Part shown: positions 32,938-40,200 of the stretch, piece after piece
Layout: each line of letters starts with the position of its first letter
Position numbering within the stretch: the stretch's first letter is position 1
Source of the DNA: Acidovorax sp.
GTDB lineage: Bacteria > Pseudomonadota > Gammaproteobacteria > Burkholderiales > Burkholderiaceae_C
Assembly (NCBI RefSeq): GCF_027492855.1
Contig: NZ_JAPUDY010000096.1
Coordinates: forward strand, 1 to 41,725
Direction: 5' to 3'
DNA length: 41,725 nucleotides
The notes under the pieces: model-generated
Seen by the model: only the letters and a program-made list of their open reading frames with translations
What the model was told of the DNA's origin: nothing
Database searches by the model: none
Program-made: the position numbers and the translations under genes

Positions 32938-33587
32938 AGCACATCACCTTCTATCTCGACTTTGTGTCGCCCTACGCCTGGCTCGCGTTCGAGCGCCTGC
33001 CCGAAGTGCTGGAGGGGCTGAACTACAGCGTGGCCTATCAGCCCGTGCTGCTGGGTGCCTTGCTGCAGCAGCACGGCAACCCCGGCCCGGCGGGCATTGC
33101 CCCCAAGCGCGACTGGACCTACCGCCATGTGACCTGGCTGGGCCATGCGCAGGGCACGCCGCTCTCAATGCCTGCGCGCCACCCGTTCAACCCGCTGCCC
33201 CTGCTGCGCCAGGCGCTGGCCTGCAGCGACGACGGTTTCATCAACCGCTTTGTGGCGGGCGCGGTGCTGCGCCATGTGTGGCAGGGCGGGCACGATGCGC
33301 TGGACGCTGAGCGCCTGGCCGCGCTGGCGGCGGAGCTGGCCGACCAGATCAAGCCGGGGCAGGATGTGAACAGCGAGGGCCCCAAGGCCTTGCTGCGCGC
33401 CAACACCGAAGCTGCGCAGGCAGCGGGGGTGTTTGGCGTGCCCGCGTTCGCGGTCGATGGCAAGCTGTTTTGGGGGCTCGACGGCCTGCCCATGCTGCGC
33501 GCCTACCTCGATGCCGACCCCTGGTTCGAGGGGCCCGAGTGGGAGGCCGTGCGTCAGGTTCCATCGGGCTTGCCACCCAAAAACTGA
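32934..33587 (+). CDS. 2-hydroxychromene-2-carboxylate isomerase-like (DsbA/GST-kappa) protein
   Basis: A 217-residue thioredoxin-fold protein of the HCCA isomerase/GST-kappa group. FYLDFVSPYAWLAFERLP has the catalytic Ser12 instead of CxxC. The helical insert includes the HPFNPLPLLRQAL stretch, and the cis-Pro motif is GVFGVPAFAVDGKLFWGLDGLPML. It probably acts as a glutathione-dependent isomerase; the naphthalene-pathway substrate is not implied. ATG 32934 overlaps the previous stop as ATGA and follows AGGAGA (32921-32926). It is the last gene of the run that starts at 22345. Confidence 0.9.
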   Translation: MKHITFYLDFVSPYAWLAFERLPEVLEGLNYSVAYQPVLLGALLQQHGNPGPAGIAPKRDWTYRHVTWLGHAQGTPLSMPARHPFNPLPLLRQALACSDDGFINRFVAGAVLRHVWQGGHDALDAERLAALAAELADQIKPGQDVNSEGPKALLRANTEAAQAAGVFGVPAFAVDGKLFWGLDGLPMLRAYLDADPWFEGPEWEAVRQVPSGLPPKN

Positions 33588-33635
33588 GCTGTTCTCGCAT
33601 GCTGAAAGCGCCTCTGCGGGTTTCACCCTAAGTTG

Positions 33636-33694
33636 TCAGAGAGCGGTCAGTTTGGTGCAAGCTCTTGTTGGTTTCGCGTCAGAGCGTGGTCAGT
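33636..33694. promoter_or_regulatory. Direct repeats upstream of the MFS transporter gene
   Basis: TCAGAGAGCGGTCAGT (33636-33651) and TCAGAGCGTGGTCAGT (33679-33694) match at 14 of 16 positions with a 43-base offset, about four helical turns. They lie 68 to 126 bases before the transporter ATG, within the 174-base gap. A weak hairpin with TGAAA/TTTCA arms at 33603-33625 precedes them. They look like paired operator half-sites, but no known motif is recognised. Confidence 0.4.
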
Positions 33695-33761
33695 GCCATC
33701 TCCAAGAATGCGTACAGCCGCGCCGCTGCGCGGTCTGAATAACCAATAGGAGACACACACC

Positions 33762-35423
33762 ATGGCAACAGTCCATCCCGCACCGCGGCCGATGACGCCC
33801 GAGGAGCGAAAGGTCATCTTCGCTTCTTCGCTCGGCACCGTTTTCGAGTGGTACGATTTTTACTTGTACGGCTCGCTCGCGGCCATCATCGCCAAGCAGT
33901 TCTTCAGCGGTCTGGATGCGGGCTCTGCCTTCATCTTCGCGCTGCTGGCGTTTGCGGCGGGCTTCATTGTTCGTCCGTTCGGCGCCATCTTCTTTGGCCG
34001 CCTGGGCGACATGATCGGACGCAAATACACGTTCCTGGTCACCATCCTGATCATGGGCCTGTCTACCTTCATCGTGGGTATCCTGCCCACCTACGCCTCC
34101 ATTGGTGTGGCCGCTCCCGTCATCCTGATCGTGCTGCGCCTGCTGCAAGGCCTGGCACTGGGCGGTGAGTACGGCGGTGCCGCCACCTACGTGGCCGAGC
34201 ACGCTCCGCACGGCAAGCGCGGCGCCTACACGGCCTGGATTCAGACCACCGCGACGCTGGGCCTGTTCCTGTCGCTGATGGTGATTCTGGGCACCCGCAC
34301 CACGTTGGGCGAAGAAGCCTTTGCTGACTGGGGCTGGCGCATTCCGTTCATCGTGTCGATCCTGCTGCTGGCCATCTCGGTCTGGATCCGCCTGTCGATG
34401 AACGAATCCCCCGCCTTCCAGAAGATGAAGGCCGAGGGCAAGACCTCCAAGGCCCCGCTGAAGGAATCCTTCGGTGAGTGGAAGAACCTCAAGATCGTGA
34501 TCCTGGCGCTGGTAGGCTTGACCGCCGGCCAGGCCGTGGTGTGGTACTCGGGCCAGTTCTATGCACTGTTCTTCCTTACGCAAACGCTCAAGGTCGATGG
34601 CGCCACTGCCAACATTTTTGTGGCCATCTCGCTGCTGATCGGTACGCCGTTCTTCATCGTGTTCGGTTCGCTGTCCGACAAGATCGGCCGCAAGCCCATC
34701 ATCCTGGCAGGCTGCCTGCTGGCCGCGCTGACGTACTTCCCCGTGTTCGGCGCGCTGACCAAGGCGGCCAACCCCGCCCTGGCCGAAGCCCAAGCCAAGA
34801 ACCAGGTTATCGTCACGGCCGACCCCAAGGAATGCTCGTTCCAGTTCAACCCCACGGGTACGACCAAGTTCACCAGCTCGTGCGACATCGCCAAGCAGGT
34901 GCTGGCTGGCGCTTCGGTGAGCTATGAGAACGCTGTGGCTGCCGCTGGTACGCCCGCATCGATCAAGATCGGTGAAACGGTCATCACCTCGTACTCCAGC
35001 AAGGGCCTGCCCGCTGACGAAGCTAAGAAGAAGGACGGCGAGTTCAAGAAGGCTGTGGCTGATACGCTCAAGGCGGCTGGCTATCCCACCAAGGCAGACC
35101 CTGCCCGTATCGACAGGGTCATGGTCATCGCGATCCTGGTCTATCTGGTGCTGCTGGTGACCATGGTGTACGGCCCTATTGCCGCCATGCTGGTGGAAAT
35201 GTTCCCCACCCGTATCCGCTACACATCGATGTCGCTGCCTTACCACATCGGTAACGGCTGGTTCGGCGGCCTGCTGCCCACCACGGCGTTCGCCATCGTG
35301 GCCCAGACCGGCAATATGTACAACGGCCTGTGGTACCCCATCATCATCGCGGGTGCTACCGTGGTGATTGGTGGCCTGTTCATCAAGGAAACCAAGGACG
35401 TGGACATCTACGCCAACGATTGA
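33762..35423 (+). CDS. MHS-type MFS transporter with large periplasmic insert
   Basis: A 553-residue major facilitator of the metabolite:H+ symporter family (ShiA/KgtP/ProP-like). Family marks are SSLGTVFEWYDFYLYG (residues 22-37), GRLGDMIGRK (79-88), RLLQGLALGGEYGGAATYVAEHAP (126-149), the second GSLSDKIGRK (302-311) and MVEMFPTRIRYTSMSLPYHIGNG-like C-terminal motifs. Between helices 9 and 10 (about residues 335-450) lies an extra segment of roughly 115 residues with two Cys (358, 374). By MFS topology it faces the periplasm. Usual members have about 430 residues. The substrate is not evident. ATG 33762 follows AATAGGAGAC. Codon use seems more biased than in neighbours, hinting at high expression. 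Confidence 0.92.
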   Translation: MATVHPAPRPMTPEERKVIFASSLGTVFEWYDFYLYGSLAAIIAKQFFSGLDAGSAFIFALLAFAAGFIVRPFGAIFFGRLGDMIGRKYTFLVTILIMGLSTFIVGILPTYASIGVAAPVILIVLRLLQGLALGGEYGGAATYVAEHAPHGKRGAYTAWIQTTATLGLFLSLMVILGTRTTLGEEAFADWGWRIPFIVSILLLAISVWIRLSMNESPAFQKMKAEGKTSKAPLKESFGEWKNLKIVILALVGLTAGQAVVWYSGQFYALFFLTQTLKVDGATANIFVAISLLIGTPFFIVFGSLSDKIGRKPIILAGCLLAALTYFPVFGALTKAANPALAEAQAKNQVIVTADPKECSFQFNPTGTTKFTSSCDIAKQVLAGASVSYENAVAAAGTPASIKIGETVITSYSSKGLPADEAKKKDGEFKKAVADTLKAAGYPTKADPARIDRVMVIAILVYLVLLVTMVYGPIAAMLVEMFPTRIRYTSMSLPYHIGNGWFGGLLPTTAFAIVAQTGNMYNGLWYPIIIAGATVVIGGLFIKETKDVDIYAND

Positions 35424-35463
35424 TTGATCAGTACGTAACCACTGATCGGTATTGACCGGTGTG

Positions 35464-35493
35464 CAGGGCCCGACCCGCGAGGGGCGGGCCCTG
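35464..35493 (+). terminator. Possible hairpin terminator after the MFS gene
   Basis: CAGGGCCCG (35464-35472) pairs with CGGGCCCTG (35485-35493), 41 bases after the transporter stop. Only a poor T-tract follows (TGTTCC). A second inverted repeat, GATCAGT/ACTGATC, lies just upstream at 35426-35447. Confidence 0.45.
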
Positions 35494-35584
35494 TGTTCCA
35501 TCAAGGGGCTTGTGCCGCACAGCACAACCTATAACGCCGCGCTCCAGGCCCTTTGATTGAACAAACCCATTCAAGGAGATATTT

Positions 35585-35788
35585 ATGTGGAAGATTGCTG
35601 TTGGCTTCGTTTTGTTCGCAGCCCTGTCGATGTACGTGATCATCAAGGCGGGTGACAAGGCCGACATGGGCGGTGAAAAGCATGGTGCAGATGCCGTGCA
35701 TGCGCCTGAGCCCGCTGCGGCCAGTGCCCCGCCAGCTGCCGCCCCTGCCGCTGCAGCGGCCCCCGCATCCGCCGCCAGCGCCCAGTGA
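35585..35788 (+). CDS. Small single-helix membrane protein, Ala/Pro-rich tail
   Basis: A 67-residue protein: one N-terminal hydrophobic helix (WKIAVGFVLFAALSMYVII, residues 2-20), a short charged segment with GDKADMGGEKHG, and an Ala/Pro-rich tail to the end. AAGGAGAT lies directly upstream of the ATG with good spacing, which supports it as a real gene despite its size, and a good terminator follows. I do not recognise the family. It is probably anchored in the inner membrane with the tail in the periplasm. Confidence 0.75.
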   Translation: MWKIAVGFVLFAALSMYVIIKAGDKADMGGEKHGADAVHAPEPAAASAPPAAAPAAAAAPASAASAQ

Positions 35789-35853
35789 GTGGCGGCGCGA
35801 TGACGCCGTGAAGCCGGTTTCGGCACACACGGCGTTCAGCGGAGTCAGAAACA

Positions 35854-35895
35854 AAAAAACAAAGCCCGGTGCCATGTTGGCACCGGGCTTTTTAT
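35854..35895. terminator. Bidirectional rho-independent terminator
   Basis: AAAGCCCGGTGCC (35861-35873) pairs perfectly with GGCACCGGGCTTT (35879-35891) around ATGTT, with A-rich sequence before (ACAAAAAAAC) and TTTTTATTTATTT after. It lies between the convergent small membrane protein gene and the binding-protein gene and can serve both. Confidence 0.92.
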
Positions 35896-35938
35896 TTATT
35901 TGCGTGTGGCGGCTTGTTGGTGTGTGGCCGCCCGCCTT

Positions 35939-37054
35939 TCAGCGCCGGAAGCGGCCAGCCGGGCCAATGATGGACAGGTCCGCAAAATCCAATCCGGTGT
36001 GGTCGTCCGGGCTGTAGCTCACTTCCAGTCCGCCAAGATCGAACTTGCGAATGCCTTCCAGGGCCGCCTGGATGCTGCTGCGGGTGGGCTTGGGGCCAGC
36101 CCGTCTGAGGCCCTCGACCAGCACCTTGGCGGCGGCAAAGCCCTCCAGCATGGCCGGGCTGATCTCTTTCAGGCCCTTGGCCTTGGCCAGCTCCTGGGCT
36201 TCTTTGACCATGGGGTAGGTCACGGCGCGTTCATTGGGATAGACCTGGGTCACGATCACGCCACGCGCGTTTTTGCCCAGGCTCTTGATGAACCCCCCAG
36301 ACGCGTTGTTGGACAGCGTGACGATCTGCGCTGTCGAGCCCGCCGCGCGGAACGCATCGCCGCCATCCACCACGGCGGTGCCAGATGCCACCATCAACAC
36401 CGCTTGCACATTGCCCTTGGCGATCTTCTCTGCAATGGGCGCGAAATCAGGCTTGGTGCGGTTGAACTTTTCGGACACCGTTGCGGTGAGCTTGGCGCCT
36501 GCGAGCCCCTTTTCTGCCCCCAATACGCCATCCCTGCCAAAGCTGTCGTCTGCATACACCAGCGCGATGCGGGTGATGCCCATCGAGGCCAGGTGGGTGA
36601 TCGCCTTTTCGGCTTCTCGCTGGTAGGTGGCCCGCACATTAAAAATCTGCTTGCGTACCGGCTGGTGCAGCACCATGGCCCCGGTGGAGGGCGCCACCAG
36701 CGGCACCCCATGCTTTTCGAGTAAGGGAATCATGGCCTCGGTATGGGGCGTGCCGCGCGTGAGGAACATGGCGACCACGTTCTGCTCCTCGATCAGCTTG
36801 CGTGCGTTTTCGGCGGCCAGCTTGGGTTCGAACTTGTCGTCCAGCGAGGTGAGCTCGATTTTCTGGCCGTTCACGCCCCCCTTGGCGTTGATGGAGTCGA
36901 TGTACAGCAACGCGCCGTCGGTGGTTTCCTTCACCCCCGCCGCCACCTGGCCGGAGAACCCCGCCGTCTGGCCGATCAGGATCTGGGCATGGCTGGCAGT
37001 GCCCAGGGAAAGGGCCAGGACGGCGCCCGCCCACAGTGTCTGCCATTGTTTCAT
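35939..37054 (-). CDS. Branched-chain amino-acid-type ABC transporter substrate-binding protein
   Basis: A 371-residue periplasmic binding protein of the Leu/Ile/Val (type I, Peripla_BP_6) family. The signal peptide is residues 1-23 (LSLGTASHA). The mature part has IGQTAGFSGQVAAGVKETTDGALLYIDSINAKGGVNG, IELTSLDDKFEPKLAAENARKLI, then PSTGAMVLHQPV and IALVYADDSFGRDG. The ligand may be an amino acid, urea, amide or aromatic acid; the sequence does not settle it. ATG 37054 follows GAGGAGA. There are no permease or ATPase genes beside it, so it is an orphan binding protein, common in this family of bacteria. Confidence 0.93.
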   Translation of the reverse strand: MKQWQTLWAGAVLALSLGTASHAQILIGQTAGFSGQVAAGVKETTDGALLYIDSINAKGGVNGQKIELTSLDDKFEPKLAAENARKLIEEQNVVAMFLTRGTPHTEAMIPLLEKHGVPLVAPSTGAMVLHQPVRKQIFNVRATYQREAEKAITHLASMGITRIALVYADDSFGRDGVLGAEKGLAGAKLTATVSEKFNRTKPDFAPIAEKIAKGNVQAVLMVASGTAVVDGGDAFRAAGSTAQIVTLSNNASGGFIKSLGKNARGVIVTQVYPNERAVTYPMVKEAQELAKAKGLKEISPAMLEGFAAAKVLVEGLRRAGPKPTRSSIQAALEGIRKFDLGGLEVSYSPDDHTGLDFADLSIIGPAGRFRR

Positions 37055-37251
37055 GGCTGTCTCCTCGTTGTCTTATGAAAGAGGCAGTCTAAACCTATGC
37101 TTCCACGCCACTCCAAGGGGTTTTTCCGAGGGATGACTCTTTGCGCCTCATTTGAAGCAGCACACCGCATTCCAAGGGCAATCGGCAGCGCCGGGCGGGG
37201 CGGTCTCCGCGTCTCTAGAATGTTCTGCCTCACACCCGAAAGACCGCTTTC
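37055..37251. promoter_or_regulatory. Divergent promoter region, binding-protein gene / uvrA
   Basis: This 197-base gap must hold promoters for both the binding-protein gene and uvrA. I see no LexA-type box of the CTGT-N8-ACAG form and no clear sigma-70 pair. The only ribosome-binding site is the strong one for the binding protein; that of uvrA is weak (GAAAGA). Confidence 0.4.
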
Positions 37252-40200
37252 ATGACCCAGGGACTGATCCGAATCCGCGGCGCACGCCAGCACAACCTCA
37301 AGAACCTGGATCTGGACATCCGCACCGGTGAATTGACGGTGGTCACGGGCCCCAGCGGCTCGGGAAAATCCAGCCTGGTGTTCGACACCCTGTATGCCGA
37401 GGGCCAGCGGCGGTATGTGGAGACTTTCAGCGCCTACGCGCGCCAGTTCCTCGATCGCATGGACAAACCTGCCGTGGACAAGGTCGAAGGCGTGCCCCCG
37501 GCCATTGCCATTGACCAGACCAACCCCGTGCGCTCCAGCCGTTCCACCGTGGGCACGATGACGGAGCTGAACGACCACCTGAAGCTCTTGTTCGCGCGCG
37601 CGGGCCAATTGTTCGACAAACAGACGGCGCAGCCGGTGCGGCACGACTCGCCCGAAACCATCTACGCCGAGCTGGCCGCGCGTTGTGCCGCAGCCGGTGA
37701 TCCGCGCATCGTGCTGACCTTTCCGGTGGAGCTGCCTGCCAACACGTCGGCTGAACAGGTCGAGCAATGGCTGTCCGCCAGCGGTTTCACCAAGGTGCAG
37801 GCCGAGCGTGAAGTGGCCACGCCCACGGGGCCGCGCAAGGTGCTCGATGTGGTGGCAGACCGGTTCCGTCTGGGCAATGCCGAGAAAGCGCGGGTGATCG
37901 AGGCCATTGAGGTCGCGCTCAAGCGCGGCACGGGGCGACTCAATGTGTATGTCCTCCCATCCGTTCAGCCTGAGCTTGTCGAAGGCCGGGACACTGTTTC
38001 GACCCTTCGACAAGCTCAGGACACGCCAAGCTCAACGCGAACGACGGATGCGCCCGAACTGTGGCGCTTCTCCACCGGCCTGCATTGCCCCGACAGCGAC
38101 CTGCGCTACAGCGATCCCGTTCCATCGGCTTTCTCGTTCAACTCCGCCGTGGGCGCGTGCGAGAGCTGCCGGGGCTTTGGCCGCGTGATCGGGGTGGACT
38201 ATGGCCTCGTCATCCCCAACGACAAGCTCACGCTGCGCGCTGGCGCCATCAAGACCATCCAGACCCCCGCATGGAAGGAGGCGCAGGACGACCTCATGCG
38301 CCACGCCGAGACGGCGGGCATCCCGCGCGACACGCCCTGGTACAAGCTCACCGACGACCAGAAAAAATGGGTGATCGGGGGCACACCAGGTTACAAGGAC
38401 GGGCAGTGGAGCAAGCAGTGGTACGGCATCAAGCGCTTCTTCGAGTACCTCGAAAGCAAAGCCTACAAGATGCACATCCGCGTGCTCTTGTCCAAATACC
38501 GCAGCTACACACCATGCCCCACCTGCGCGGGCGCACGCCTCAAGACTGAAAGCCTGCTTTGGCGCATCGGCCGCAAGGAAGACGCCGACGCGGTGCTGGA
38601 GCCCGGCAAACGCTTCATGCCCGAGGGCGTGTTGTGGTCGCGCGAGCAGCTCGAAGCGTTGCCCGGCCTGTGCCTGCACGACCTGATGCTGCTGCCCATC
38701 GACCGGCTGCGCCGTTTCTTCGACCGCATGCAGCTGCCCGTGGGCGACGATGCCAAGGGCGGCGACGCCCAGGCGCTCAAGCTGCTGCACGAAGAAATCA
38801 CCACCCGCCTCAAATACCTGTGCGACGTGGGCATTGGCTACCTCACGTTAGACCGCCAAAGCCGCACGCTGAGTGGTGGCGAGGTGCAGCGCATCAACCT
38901 CACCACCGCGCTGGGCACCAGCCTGGTCAACACCTTGTTCGTGCTGGACGAGCCCAGCATCGGCCTGCACCCGCGCGACATGCACCGCATCACCGAGGCC
39001 ATGCTGCGCCTGCGCGATGCGGGCAACACGCTGGTGGTGGTCGAGCATGACCCGGCCGTGATGCTCGCGGCCGACCGCATGATCGACATGGGCCCCGGCC
39101 CGGGGCGCCTGGGCGGGCAGATCGTGTTCGACGGCACCACGGCGGATTTGCGCAACGCCGACACCCTCACCGGCGCCTACCTGGGCGGGCGCAAGCAGGT
39201 GGGCTTTGGCTTCAAGCGCATGGTGACGGAATCGACACCGCGCCTCATCCTCGAAGGCGCGCGCGAGCACAACCTGCAGAACGTGTCGGTCGAGTTCCCG
39301 CTGCAGCGTCTGGTCACCGTGACGGGCGTGAGCGGCTCGGGCAAGTCGAGTCTGATCCAGGACGTGCTGGCGCCCGCGCTGCTGCGCCACTTCGGCAAGG
39401 CCACCGACACGCCGGGCGCGCACGACCGCATGCTGGGCGCCGACCACCTGTCGGACGTGGTGTTTGTGGACCAGTCACCGATTGGCAAGACGGCGCGTTC
39501 CAACCCCGTGAGCTATGTGGGCGCGTGGGACAGCATCCGCGAGCTGTATGCGGTGGCCCCGCTGTCCAGGCAGCGCAGCTACACCGCCAGCAAGTTCAGC
39601 TTCAACAGCGGCGACGGGCGCTGCCCGACCTGCGGGGGCTCGGGCTTCGAGCATGTGGAGATGCAGTTCCTGAGCGACGTGTACCTGCGCTGCCCGGATT
39701 GCGATGGCAAGCGCTACCGGCCCGAGATTCTGGAGATCACCATCGAACGCGGCGGCCGCAGCCTCAACGTGGCCGACGTGTTGGCTCTCACGGTGGCCGA
39801 GGCGGCCGACCTGTTTGCGGGCGACCGCGACGTGATCCGCGCACTGCAACCCATCGTGGATGTGGGGCTCGAATACGTGGCGCTGGGCCAGCCCGTGCCG
39901 ACCTTGTCCGGCGGCGAGGCGCAGCGCCTCAAGCTCGCGGGCTTCCTGGCCGAGGCCGCGCGCGTGCAAAGCAAGTCGCGCCAGGCCGTGGCGCGCAAGG
40001 GCACGCTGTTTTTGTTCGACGAGCCCACCACCGGCCTGCACTTCGACGACATCGCCAAGCTCATGCGCGCGCTGCGCAAGCTCATTGATGCGGGGCACTC
40101 GCTCATCGTCATCGAGCACAACCTGGACGTGATCCGCGCGAGCGACTGGCTCATCGACCTGGGCCCCGAAGGCGGCTATGCAGGCGGGCTCATCGTGGCC

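Noticed and set aside
33690-35525. Minus-strand open frame opposite the MFS transporter gene
   Set aside because: It is an antisense shadow; the product is charged and repetitive while the plus strand gives a canonical transporter.
37055-37251. LexA box in front of uvrA
   Set aside because: No CTGT-N8-ACAG-like sequence could be found in the gap by eye, so SOS control is not supported here.
37945-38055. Frameshift or pseudogene in uvrA at the palindromic insertion
   Set aside because: The reading frame continues without stop through the insertion, and all downstream UvrA motifs stay in the same frame.
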